This document shows, piece after piece, positions 36,869-44,928 of a stretch of DNA of 64,000 bases. Source of the stretch: Treponema sp. (GTDB lineage Bacteria; Spirochaetota; Spirochaetia; Treponematales; Treponemataceae); contig JAFXWC010000017.1 in NCBI GenBank assembly GCA_017534445.1, positions 1 through 64,000 of the forward strand. Direction: 5' to 3'. Each line of letters begins with the position of its first letter. The stretch's first letter is position 1. The position numbers and the translations under genes are program-made. The notes below the pieces were generated by a model. That model ran no database searches. It saw only the letters and a program-made list of their open reading frames with translations, and was not told where the DNA came from.

Positions 36869-37840
36869 CTATACTGGAATGTAGCCCAGGTCCTTTAGCA
36901 TTGCAAGGTCATCTTCGTTTGTCGTGCCAGAAACGGTAAGCAGGTCGCCGGAGATAAGGGCATTTGCCCCGCTCAAAAAGGCATCGCGACCGTTTGCACC
37001 AAGGCTCTTTCTTCCAGCCGCCATGCGCAAAGTTGAATGTGGCAATATAAAGCGGAATACTGCTATGGTACGAAGGATTTCTTCCTTACCAAGTGCCTCT
37101 GCATTTTCCAGAGGCGTTCCCTTTATTGGGCTAAGGACGTTTATCGGAATGGACTCAGGGTCTACGGAACGCAATTCAAGGGCAAGCTTTATCCTGTCAG
37201 AGCGGGACTCTCCAAGGCCTATGATTCCACCGCAGCAAAGTTCAAGCCCTGCCTTTCTTGCCGCAAGAAGGGTGTCCATTCTTTCCTGCCAAGTATGTGT
37301 TGTGCAAATATTCGGAAAGAATTCCCTGCTTGTCTCAAGGTTGTGGTGGTAGCGCACAACTCCCGCAGCCTTTAAGTCCAACATCTGCTGGTAAGAAATA
37401 ATGCCAAGCGATGCGCAAGTTTTTAGCCCCGGGCATTGTTTGGAAATTGCCCTAAAGCATTCAAGAAGATGCAGAAAATCCTTTCCAATAAGAGCGCGGC
37501 CAGCAGTAACAAGAGAAAGCCTTGGCACCTTAAAGTCCAAAGCCTTTCTGCATTTTTCCACGGCTTCTTCAAGTCCAATCAGACCAGAAGGTTTGCAGGA
37601 AGTCTTCCACCTGCATGACTGGGCGCAATATTTGCAGTCTTCACCGCAATTCCCCTGCTTGGCATTTATTATGGAACAGACGCTTGTTTCCCTTGGGCAC
37701 TTTGCCATCCTAATTTGATTGGCCGCAGAAAACAGTTGGCCTGCATCTTCAAATGAATAAAGAGAAAGTGCCTCTTCAAAATTTACCTTATAGTCGCAAG
37801 CAATTATTTTTTCTTTAAGTTCTTCAACTATGTTTTTCAT
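36869..37840 (-). CDS. bioB: Biotin synthase
   Basis: A 323-aa radical-SAM enzyme that inserts sulfur into dethiobiotin. The [4Fe-4S] motif is GNCGEDCKYCAQS near residues 62-74. The YHHNLETS motif near 160 and the R/N ligands of the [2Fe-2S] region (GRKSLGANGRDAFLSGANALI near 275) are intact. It is the last gene of a biotin transport and regulation operon. No bioF, bioA or bioD is nearby, so the substrate may be imported dethiobiotin. Confidence 0.95.
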   Translation of the reverse strand: MKNIVEELKEKIIACDYKVNFEEALSLYSFEDAGQLFSAANQIRMAKCPRETSVCSIINAKQGNCGEDCKYCAQSCRWKTSCKPSGLIGLEEAVEKCRKALDFKVPRLSLVTAGRALIGKDFLHLLECFRAISKQCPGLKTCASLGIISYQQMLDLKAAGVVRYHHNLETSREFFPNICTTHTWQERMDTLLAARKAGLELCCGGIIGLGESRSDRIKLALELRSVDPESIPINVLSPIKGTPLENAEALGKEEILRTIAVFRFILPHSTLRMAAGRKSLGANGRDAFLSGANALISGDLLTVSGTTNEDDLAMLKDLGYIPV

Positions 37841-37851
37841 TTTACTCTTTG

Positions 37852-38517
37852 TTAGCTCCTGTTAAGAACAGCCCTCCTGCTTGTTTCTGCCCGGTACAAG
37901 AGACAAGAAAAGAAAGCAGAAAGGTGTGCGGTAAAAATCCTTATTCCAAAGTGATTTTTTTTTGAACTAGGCAACCTCGCTTTGCAGGCAAGCCCAGTCT
38001 TGTTCCAGTATTCAAAAATTGAAGGAAGAAAATTTATTGTAAGGGAAATGGCAAGGGCAAGGTTCAGCTTTTTAACGAAGGGGAAAATTTTTGCAAGGGC
38101 ATCTTCCACTCTGCAAAGGCCTTCCCTTATCTGCAAGGGAGACGTTGTTTTAAATACAATGCCAGAAGCAAGGGCTGCCATAAAAAAGTTAAGGGCATAA
38201 ATGCAGCCAGAATAAAATCCCTCCCTGTTAAAAGAAAAGGCTGGAAGGTCAAAAGAGCGGAAGGCAGTAACAAAAACCCCGGTAAGAATTACAGGCCAGA
38301 GGTTAAAAAAAATCCTTAGGCTAAGACCGGAAAGAAAAAGCAACAAAAGCGGAACAAAAACACAGGCAGCCGTCCTTGCAATAAAAAAAGGGCTCATCCA
38401 TTTTGCGTCAACAAATATGAATATGCAAAATGCAGTAAGAAAGAAAATCTTTGCCAAGGCATTGCACTTGTGAAGGAGAGAGTTTCCCCTTTGGTAGGAA
38501 AACAAATTTACAGCCAC
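37852..38517 (-). CDS. ECF transporter T component (BioN-like)
   Basis: A 221-aa membrane protein with about five helices. It has the energy-coupling signature ACKARLPSSKKNHFG (an A-R-x type coupling motif) near residue 180 and LALAISLTINFLPSIF near 150. It should pair with the adjacent ATPase and BioY for biotin uptake. The GTG at 38517 has GGAGG about 7 nt upstream and overlaps the ATPase stop; an upstream ATG at 38547 would overlap by 40 nt. Confidence 0.8.
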   Translation of the reverse strand: MAVNLFSYQRGNSLLHKCNALAKIFFLTAFCIFIFVDAKWMSPFFIARTAACVFVPLLLLFLSGLSLRIFFNLWPVILTGVFVTAFRSFDLPAFSFNREGFYSGCIYALNFFMAALASGIVFKTTSPLQIREGLCRVEDALAKIFPFVKKLNLALAISLTINFLPSIFEYWNKTGLACKARLPSSKKNHFGIRIFTAHLSAFFSCLLYRAETSRRAVLNRS

Positions 38518-39230
38518 AACAAGTCCTCCACCTTGGTATAGGAACAAAGGGGATTCCTTATGCTATACTGCTCAAGGTTTAGGCTAAGACCTTCCCTTAC
38601 GCTTCCGTCAAAGCAAAGCTTTCCCTTGTTAAGAATTAAAAACCTGTCCGCAAGGGCAAGTATTTTTTCAAGTTCGTGGGTAAGAACAATCACAGTCTTT
38701 CCCTGGGACTTTAGCTTTTTTAGAATTGCGCAAACCTGCCTTACTCCTTCGTAGTCCAAGTTTGCAAAGGGCTCATCAAAAATAATCAGCGAACAATTCA
38801 TTGCAAGAATTCCCGCAACAGCAAGCCGCCTCTTTTCACCGCCACTCATCTGTCTTGCAGGGAAATCTTTTTTTTGCAAAAGGCCGCAGGAATCCAATGA
38901 CTTTTCCACACATTCTTTTAGCGCATCTTTTTTTAAGCCGCAGTTCCTTGCACCAAAGGAAACGTCTTCTTCCGGGGTTTCTCCAAGTATCTGGGCATCC
39001 GCATCCTGAAAGACAAGTCCAACCTTCACTCCTTCCTGCAAAGAAATGCTTCCTTGCGTTGGAAAGTCCAAGCCGGAAATTAGATTCATCAGAACAGTCT
39101 TGCCTGAACCGTTTGACCCCGCAAGCACAATGAATTCCCCTGAGTTAACAGAAAAGCTTACGTTTTTTAGGGCAATGCTTCCGTCGGAAAAAACTCTGCT
39201 AACGCTTTCAACATTCAATATCTTCTGCAT
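38508..39230 (-). CDS. ECF transporter ATPase (BioM-like)
   Basis: A 240-aa ABC ATPase. Walker A GSNGSGKT near residue 38, Q-loop LVFQDADAQI near 75, signature MSGGEKRRLAVAG near 128, Walker B LIIFDEPFANLD near 148 and the H-loop VLTHELEK near 182 are all intact. It powers the biotin ECF transporter with BioN-like and BioY proteins encoded on either side. Confidence 0.9.
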   Translation of the reverse strand: MQKILNVESVSRVFSDGSIALKNVSFSVNSGEFIVLAGSNGSGKTVLMNLISGLDFPTQGSISLQEGVKVGLVFQDADAQILGETPEEDVSFGARNCGLKKDALKECVEKSLDSCGLLQKKDFPARQMSGGEKRRLAVAGILAMNCSLIIFDEPFANLDYEGVRQVCAILKKLKSQGKTVIVLTHELEKILALADRFLILNKGKLCFDGSVREGLSLNLEQYSIRNPLCSYTKVEDLLWL

Positions 39231-39236
39231 AAAAAC

Positions 39237-39806
39237 CTAGTTCAAGTAAGAATGGATTACAGGACGGAATTTCTTTGTAAGAAAAACGCATACCAAAAGC
39301 TTTATTATGTTTCCGGGGATGAATGGAAGCACAACAAGGGGAATGCTCTGCAAGACGGTTTTGTGCGTTACAAGTGAAAAGCCAACAAGTCCAGAGGCAA
39401 ATGCGGCCAGGGTTGCAAGAAAGGCTGCCACGCTTATCCAGACATACTGCTTAGCCTTGCCATGCTTTTTTCCAAGTGGAAGTGCAAGACTTAGAACAAG
39501 TCCCCCAAGAAAAGCCGCAATAAGATAGCCTATTATAAAACCGCCTGTTGGTCCTGCAAGAATAACACTTATTCCAGCCTTGCCTGTAAAAACAGGAAGC
39601 CCAAGACATCCTATTATTATAAAAATAAGAACAGCAGCGGAACCCAAAATTGGGCCAAGCAAAAGTCCAGAAAGAAAAGCCATCATGTCCTGAATTACAA
39701 TTGGTATGCCACCCGGAAGTGGAATCTGTATAAAGCATCCCGCGCAGATTAGGGCTGCAAACAATGATGTTAAAATTAGGCCAGCGCCTCTTTTTTTCTT
39801 TTCCAT
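39237..39806 (-). CDS. bioY: Biotin transporter substrate-binding subunit BioY
   Basis: A 189-aa membrane S-component with about six helices. Characteristic features are FIQIPLPGGIPIVIQDMMAFLSGLLLGP near residue 28 and GPTGGFIIGYLIAAFLGG near 85. It lies between birA and the ATPase gene, with AGGAG upstream. Confidence 0.93.
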   Translation of the reverse strand: MEKKKRGAGLILTSLFAALICAGCFIQIPLPGGIPIVIQDMMAFLSGLLLGPILGSAAVLIFIIIGCLGLPVFTGKAGISVILAGPTGGFIIGYLIAAFLGGLVLSLALPLGKKHGKAKQYVWISVAAFLATLAAFASGLVGFSLVTHKTVLQSIPLVVLPFIPGNIIKLLVCVFLTKKFRPVIHSYLN

Positions 39807-39825
39807 ATACTTCTCCTATTTTGAA

Positions 39826-40770
39826 TTAATTTTTTTCAAAGCTAAAGGTTCCAAAAGGAATTGCCCTGCAAACAGAATCCTTTTCCACGATGGCTGAACC
39901 ATAAGAATCTATTCCAATAAACTTCATCTTTACGCCGGAATCTTTTGCATAGAATTCTTTTTTTCTGTCCATGCAAAGGCTGTTCCAATGGAGGGCAATG
40001 TTTTCCGTATCAGATGCAATCTCTTTTTTTACAAGCTCAAATTCGGTTATAAAATCGCCGATGATTTTGCGCCTTATTCCGGGTTCTGCCTTTTTAAAAA
40101 CACTGTCTGTCTTTTGAATTGAAGGATGGCTTGAAACATTTATGCCAACACCCAAATTCTGCCAGGAACAGATGCCGCCGCTTGAATAAAGTTCATCAAG
40201 TACGCCGCAAACTTTTCCTTCCTCGCTCCACACGTCATTTGGCCAGCGCACAAAGAAATTTCTGCCGGAATTTTTTCTGAGCACATTCACAAGGGCTATC
40301 TGGCAGGCCATTACAGTCCGCCTTGAATACAGGATTGGCAAGTCGCTTTTTGTTACCAAGGTAAAGGCAAGACTTCCCTTTGTGGTTTTCCAGGAGCGTC
40401 CCTTCTGCCCCACTCCCTTTGTCTGTTTGTCTGCAATGACGATTTTTAGTTTTTCGCCAGATTGAATTTCTTGGACGACTTTTCTTGCCTGCACCATAGT
40501 GGAATCTGTTGTGCCGTAATAGCAGAAAAGATTTTCCTTAGCGCCAAATTCCCAGGGACAGATGCTGTCCGTCAAATCTTTTTGCAAGACGTATCCGTTT
40601 GCCACGCTTTCTATTCCATAGCCAGATGAGACCAGTGCCTGCACCGCTTTCCAAACGGCCGTTCTTGAAAGTCCACATTCCTGTGCAATGCTTTCGCCAG
40701 AGACAGGTGTACTGCTTTTGCGCAAGGCTTGGAGAATAAAATACTTTGTGGAAAGATTTTTGTTAACCAT
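39826..40770 (-). CDS. birA: Bifunctional biotin ligase/repressor BirA
   Basis: A 314-aa protein with an N-terminal winged helix (SGESIAQECGLSRTAVWKAVQAL, residues 18-40), a catalytic biotin-ligase domain (KGVGQKGRSWKTTKGSLAFT near 115; RWPNDVWSEEGKVCGVLDE near 175) and a small SH3-like C-terminus. It activates biotin and attaches it to carboxylases. With biotinyl-AMP bound it should repress its own operon. The ATG at 40770 lies inside the operator palindrome. Upstream residues from 40839 are excluded. Confidence 0.94.
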   Translation of the reverse strand: MVNKNLSTKYFILQALRKSSTPVSGESIAQECGLSRTAVWKAVQALVSSGYGIESVANGYVLQKDLTDSICPWEFGAKENLFCYYGTTDSTMVQARKVVQEIQSGEKLKIVIADKQTKGVGQKGRSWKTTKGSLAFTLVTKSDLPILYSRRTVMACQIALVNVLRKNSGRNFFVRWPNDVWSEEGKVCGVLDELYSSGGICSWQNLGVGINVSSHPSIQKTDSVFKKAEPGIRRKIIGDFITEFELVKKEIASDTENIALHWNSLCMDRKKEFYAKDSGVKMKFIGIDSYGSAIVEKDSVCRAIPFGTFSFEKN

Positions 40771-40790
40771 AATTTTTAACAGGTTAACGA
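40760..40790. promoter_or_regulatory. BirA operator over the biotin operon promoter
   Basis: Half-sites TTGTTAACC (40760-40768) and GGTTAACGA (40782-40790) form an inverted repeat with a 13-bp spacer, close to the known BirA consensus. It covers the -10 box and the birA start codon. Confidence 0.8.
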
Positions 40791-40809
40791 AATAAAATGC
40801 AAATGTCAA
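40781..40809 (-). promoter_or_regulatory. Promoter of birA-bioY-ecfA-ecfT-bioB
   Basis: Minus strand: TTGACA (40804-40809), a 17-bp spacer, TAACCT (40781-40786). The -10 lies within one operator half-site. The ATG follows by 10 nt without a ribosome-binding site. Confidence 0.7.
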
Positions 40810-40920
40810 GCCATAGAAATTCCTCCCCACGGAAATCAATTTTCATAAAATATGGTGGCAAGTAAGCAAAAAAGATGTAGTGGAAATCTGTTTTTTTATT
40901 TTTCCTATGCAAAAAAGACT

Positions 40921-41091
40921 GGAAATCAATTTTGGGTGCAGCGGAAGGTAAATGCGGCTGAAAACTCGCATAGCTTGAAACTTCGTTGCGGGTACGGAGC
41001 GGAACGAGCGCAGCGAGTTTAATTTCCTATTCCGCGACACCGCGGGTTTTCAGACGGATTTGCCTGGGAGCGGAACACAAAATTGATTTCC
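40921..41091 (+). mobile_element. MITE-like element (family III, compact copy)
   Basis: 171 bp with perfect 13-bp terminal inverted repeats (GGAAATCAATTTT at 40921-40933; AAAATTGATTTCC at 41079-41091). The interior pairs ctgaaaactcgc with gcgggttttcag and shares blocks with 36625-36864. A second left-end-like sequence sits at 40825-40842, which suggests nested insertion. No open reading frame of note. Confidence 0.75.
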
Positions 41092-41097
41092 ATGATT

Positions 41098-41270
41098 CAT
41101 CCTACGCCCGATTGGAGTGGCGGCGGAGCCGTTCCCGCAAGGGAATGGAGCGAAAGCGGAACCACGAAAAGCGGGTAACGAATGGCATTTGGGCCCGGTT
41201 GCAGCCAAGGAATGAATGGTAGAGCAATTAGGACTATCGTCCATAAAAGTTCCGTCCAGAAAAGAACCAT
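41098..41270 (+). repeat. Family I tail T5, upstream of the COG2426 gene
   Basis: cctacgcccgattggagtggcgg, hairpin CGTTCCC-gcaa-GGGAATG, gaaagcgggtaacga, then atggtagagcaattagga and cgtcc boxes. It is the same subtype as T4 at 49348. It starts 6 nt after the MITE end and stops about 43 nt before the next start codon. Confidence 0.65.
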
Positions 41271-41313
41271 GCAAAAGGCTTTTATTTTTTGAGTTTTAAT
41301 GGTAGAATCTCCT

Positions 41314-41817
41314 ATGCTTTTTAAATATTTTTGTGTTTTTTTGATTTCGATGATTCCACTGATTGAGCTTCGCGGGGCAATTCCTGTTGCTGCAGCCTGG
41401 GGCCTTATGGGGCGTGACAACATTCCGCAGACGGTACTGGTCTACGCGATATGCATTGTTGGCAACATGCTTCCTGTTCCAATCATTTATCTTTTTGCAA
41501 GAAAGTTTCTTGAATGGGGCAAAGACAAAAAACTTATCGGGGGAATCTGCTCTTTCTTTTTGGACAAGGGTTCAAGAGCCGGGAAAAAACTTGAGGCAAA
41601 GGCGGGGCGCGGTCTTTTTCTTGCGCTCATGCTTTTTGTTGGAATTCCACTTCCGGGAACTGGTGCATGGACTGGAACCCTGGCGGCGAGTCTTTTGGGC
41701 ATGAAGTTTAAGCAGACGGTTCTTGCCGTAATTCTTGGCGTTCTTATGGCGGGAATAATAATGCTTCTTGCAAGCATGGGGCTTTTTGGTGCGCTGGGAG
41801 CCTTTGTGGCTCACTAG
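41314..41817 (+). CDS. COG2426-type small multidrug-export-like membrane protein
   Basis: A 167-aa protein with about four membrane helices. It has IPLIELRGAIPVAAAWG near residue 12, GNMLPVPIIYLFAR near 43 and GIPLPGTGAWTGTLAASLLGM near 105, typical of the COG2426 family annotated as small multidrug export. The real substrate is unknown. The ATG at 41314 follows TAGAAT by 5 nt; another in-frame ATG at 41299 would lie upstream of that box. Confidence 0.8.
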   Translation: MLFKYFCVFLISMIPLIELRGAIPVAAAWGLMGRDNIPQTVLVYAICIVGNMLPVPIIYLFARKFLEWGKDKKLIGGICSFFLDKGSRAGKKLEAKAGRGLFLALMLFVGIPLPGTGAWTGTLAASLLGMKFKQTVLAVILGVLMAGIIMLLASMGLFGALGAFVAH

Positions 41818-41931
41818 GCGAAAATGTTTGCAGGAAAAATAAATTTATAAATTTGCCCTTGGGGATTTTTTTTAGTATATTTAACTTGTAGTATATTCTA
41901 TTAGTAAGGATTTAATTTTAGAGGCGGAAAG

Positions 41932-42786
41932 ATGGCAGAAGAAAATTGCAATCACAACTGTTCAGGATGCGGAAAAACATGCGAAAAGCGTGACATGCAC
42001 GAAAAGCTCCACGAGGGTTCTTCGGTAAAAAAAGTAATCGGCATTGTAAGCGGAAAGGGCGGCGTTGGTAAGTCCCTTGTAACAAGCCTGCTTGCGGCAA
42101 AGATACACAACGACGGTTTTAGGACTGCCATTTTGGATGCAGACATTACAGGCCCTTCAATTCCAACGGCATTTGGTCTTGCCCAGGAAAAAGCTGAAGG
42201 TGGCGTTATGACTGGAGCAGACGGAAGCCAGCAGCAGTACCTTAAGAGCGTAAAGTCTTCCAGCGGCATTCAGATTATGTCCATGAATTTTCTTCTTCAG
42301 AATGAAACGGATCCGGTTATTTGGAGAGGCCCTGTTATTTCTGGAGCGGTGCGTCAGTTCTGGACGGATGTTGTTTGGGAAGACGTTGACTTTATGTTTG
42401 TTGACTGCCCACCGGGAACTGGTGACGTTCCTCTTACGGTTTTCCAGTCCATACCGATTGACGGAATCATCGTTGTTTCTTCTCCCCAGCAGCTTGTGCG
42501 CGTAATTGTGGAAAAAGCCGTGAACATGGCGAACATGATGAATGTGCCGGTTCTTGGTCTTATAGAAAACATGAGCTACGTAAAGTGCCCCGACTGCGGC
42601 AAGGAAATCCGCGTCTTTGGGGACAGCAATATAGAAGGCATTGCAAAGGACTTTGGCCTTAAGGTTCTTGCGCGCATTCCGATTGAAAGGCACACATCAG
42701 TTACGGTGGACAACGGCGAAGTTGAAACCCTTGACCCTGAATACCTTGAGGATGCGGTTAAGACTGTGGAAGCTCTGTTAAAATGA
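41932..42786 (+). CDS. Mrp/NBP35-type Fe-S cluster carrier ATPase
   Basis: A 284-aa P-loop ATPase of the ParA/MinD class that carries or inserts [4Fe-4S] clusters. The deviant Walker A is SGKGGVGKS near residue 40. The subunit-bridging CxxC is VKCPDCG near 219. An N-terminal Cys cluster (CNHNCSGCGKTC, residues 5-16) resembles the NBP35-type extra cluster site. It overlaps the dus gene by 4 nt, an odd but tight pairing. Confidence 0.9.
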   Translation: MAEENCNHNCSGCGKTCEKRDMHEKLHEGSSVKKVIGIVSGKGGVGKSLVTSLLAAKIHNDGFRTAILDADITGPSIPTAFGLAQEKAEGGVMTGADGSQQQYLKSVKSSSGIQIMSMNFLLQNETDPVIWRGPVISGAVRQFWTDVVWEDVDFMFVDCPPGTGDVPLTVFQSIPIDGIIVVSSPQQLVRVIVEKAVNMANMMNVPVLGLIENMSYVKCPDCGKEIRVFGDSNIEGIAKDFGLKVLARIPIERHTSVTVDNGEVETLDPEYLEDAVKTVEALLK

Positions 42787-43748
42787 AATTTATATGCGGT
42801 CCCATGGCGACTCTTTCCCATGCGGCATTCCGCATCGCTGTTGAAAAATGCGGCGGTGCGGACGAATATTTTACGGAAATGATAAACGCCCCGTCTTTGG
42901 TAAGGGGTGGCCCTTTTGAAAAATTCTATACGGAAAACATTCCCTGTCCACAAAAGATTGTCTGGCAGCTTACAGGCAACAAGGCTGAGCCTCTTGCAAA
43001 GGCGGCGTCTATTCTTGCAGGGATTGGAGGGGCTGGGATTGACGTTAACATGGGATGTTCTGCTCCTCAAATTTACAAGACCGGGGCTGGAATTGCATGG
43101 ATGCTAAAGGGGCTTGATGAAACGCGTGAAATGATCCGCGGAGTAAAGAAGGCTATTGATTCTTCCAGGAGCGGTATGAGGCTTAGCGTAAAGTGCAGGC
43201 TTGGGGCGGACAACTTTACACAAGATTCTTTTTTTTCTTTTACGGACATGCTTGTGGAAGAGGGGGTCCAGCTTATTACCCTTCATCCCAGGACTATAAA
43301 GGAAAGGGAGCGATTTGCACCCCGCTTTGAATACGCACAGATGCTTGTGAGCCGCCACGGGGGAAAGATTCCTGTTTACATAAACGGCTGCATAAAGGAC
43401 GGCTCCTCGCTTAAGGCGGCACTTGACCTTGCACCCGATGCAGACGGTGTAATGATTTCCAGGACGGCGGCTCAAAAGCCTTGGATTTTTGACCAGCTTA
43501 GGGGCGGCCACGGAAGGATTGACGCTGAAAAGCTTGCGCTGGATTTTATTGAAGACTTAAAACAGCACCAGCCTCCTGAATTTTTAAAGACAAGGTTGCA
43601 GCGCTTCTTTTTTTACTACTGCATGAATTTTTCTTTTTCCCACTACTTTCAGAACCAGATGATTAATGCTTCTTCCGTGGAGGAGAGCATTGAGCGGGTT
43701 AAGGAATATTTTGAAAAGCAACCCGCAGAGAGAATGATTGAATATTAG
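42783..43748 (+). CDS. tRNA-dihydrouridine synthase
   Basis: A 321-aa FMN enzyme of the Dus family that reduces uridines in tRNA D-loops. The catalytic cysteine lies in VNMGCSAPQIYKTGAG near residue 84. FMN and substrate motifs include SVKCRLG near 137, LHPRT near 170 and VYINGCIKDG near 200. The subfamily (DusA/B/C-like) cannot be fixed. The start overlaps the Mrp stop. Confidence 0.9.
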   Translation: MKFICGPMATLSHAAFRIAVEKCGGADEYFTEMINAPSLVRGGPFEKFYTENIPCPQKIVWQLTGNKAEPLAKAASILAGIGGAGIDVNMGCSAPQIYKTGAGIAWMLKGLDETREMIRGVKKAIDSSRSGMRLSVKCRLGADNFTQDSFFSFTDMLVEEGVQLITLHPRTIKERERFAPRFEYAQMLVSRHGGKIPVYINGCIKDGSSLKAALDLAPDADGVMISRTAAQKPWIFDQLRGGHGRIDAEKLALDFIEDLKQHQPPEFLKTRLQRFFFYYCMNFSFSHYFQNQMINASSVEESIERVKEYFEKQPAERMIEY

Positions 43749-43756
43749 CAAAAAAA

Positions 43757-43786
43757 GGGGAATCTTCTGTGTTCAGAAAATTCCCC
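43757..43786. terminator. Bidirectional terminator between dus and asd
   Basis: GGGGAAT and ATTCCCC arms with an inner TTCTG/CAGAA pairing. An A-run precedes the hairpin, which serves the minus strand best. Confidence 0.65.
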
Positions 43787-43800
43787 AATTCAGCTATAGG

Positions 43801-44901
43801 TTACAGAGCGTCAAAGAACCCCTTTGCCTTAAGGAGTTCTGCGTTCAGGATTCCACCAAGGGCTGCACCGCGCTTTGTGTTGTGGCTTAAGGCTACAAAC
43901 TTTACGTCGAACACATTGCACTTGCGGAGGCGGCCTATTACGCATGCCATTCCCTTTTCTGTCTCGCGGTCACGGCGGGGCTGGGGGCGGTTTTCTTCGT
44001 GGCGGACTACAATCGGATGTTCAGGGGCGTTTGGAAGGTTAAGCTCCTGTGGAAGCGATGTGTAGCTTGTCCAGACGCGCTCAATTTCTTCGAGGCTGGG
44101 CTTCTTGTCTTCCGGCAGGTCAAACTCCAGGTTTACGCTTGCGGTGTGTCCGTCGATTACCGGTACGCGGGTACATGTTGAACTTACTACCGGCGCGCTT
44201 GCGTTTTCTATCTTTGAACCGTTCACCTTGCCAAGAATCTTGAGGCATTCCTTTTCTGTCTTTTCTTCCTCACCGCCAATGTAGGGCACGATGTTATCTA
44301 TCATGTCATAAGAAGGAACTCCCGGATAGCCGGCACCGCTTACCGCCTGTTCAGTGGTAACGATCATGCGCTTTACAGGGTATCCTGCCATGATGAGGGC
44401 ATGCAGAGGCATCATGTATGTCTGGAGCGAGCAGTTTGGCTTTACGACGATGAAGCCCTTCTTCCAGCCGTGCGCTTCCTGCTGCTTCTTGATTATGTCG
44501 AGATGTGAATAGTTGATTTCAGGAACCAGCATTGGAACGTCGTCTGTCCAGCGGTTTGCACTTGCATTGCTTACGACAGGGATTCCCTCTGCGGCATAAG
44601 CAGCCTCTAGGGCCTTGATTGCTTCCTTGTCCATTTCCAGTGCGCTAAAGACAAACTTGCACTTGCCAAGAGCAAGCTTTGCGTCGTTTGCATCCTGAAC
44701 TATAAGGTTCTGGACGTCTGCGGGAATGTCTGCACCGATGAGCCAGCGGTTTGCAACGGCATCCTTGTAGAGCTTACCTGCAGAGCGGGGGCTTGCGGCA
44801 ACGTATGTTACCTTGAACCAAGGGTGGTTTTCCAAGTGCTTGATGTACCTCTGACCGACCATGCCGGTTGCGCCCAAAACGCCAACATTTATCTTTTCCA
44901 T
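43801..44901 (-). CDS. asd: Aspartate-semialdehyde dehydrogenase, archaeal/fungal type
   Basis: A 366-aa enzyme that reduces aspartyl phosphate to the semialdehyde, the branch point for Lys/DAP, Met and Thr. The Rossmann start is GVLGATGMVGQRYI. The catalytic cysteine lies in VKPNCSLQT near residue 165. VSNASANRWTDDVPMLVPEIN near 130 is typical of the archaeal/fungal class rather than the common E. coli class. The ATG at 44901 has GGAG. It follows dapA by 27 nt in one operon. Confidence 0.93.
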   Translation of the reverse strand: MEKINVGVLGATGMVGQRYIKHLENHPWFKVTYVAASPRSAGKLYKDAVANRWLIGADIPADVQNLIVQDANDAKLALGKCKFVFSALEMDKEAIKALEAAYAAEGIPVVSNASANRWTDDVPMLVPEINYSHLDIIKKQQEAHGWKKGFIVVKPNCSLQTYMMPLHALIMAGYPVKRMIVTTEQAVSGAGYPGVPSYDMIDNIVPYIGGEEEKTEKECLKILGKVNGSKIENASAPVVSSTCTRVPVIDGHTASVNLEFDLPEDKKPSLEEIERVWTSYTSLPQELNLPNAPEHPIVVRHEENRPQPRRDRETEKGMACVIGRLRKCNVFDVKFVALSHNTKRGAALGGILNAELLKAKGFFDAL

Positions 44902-44928
44902 AATAAGTCTCCTACTCAATTCATTTTA

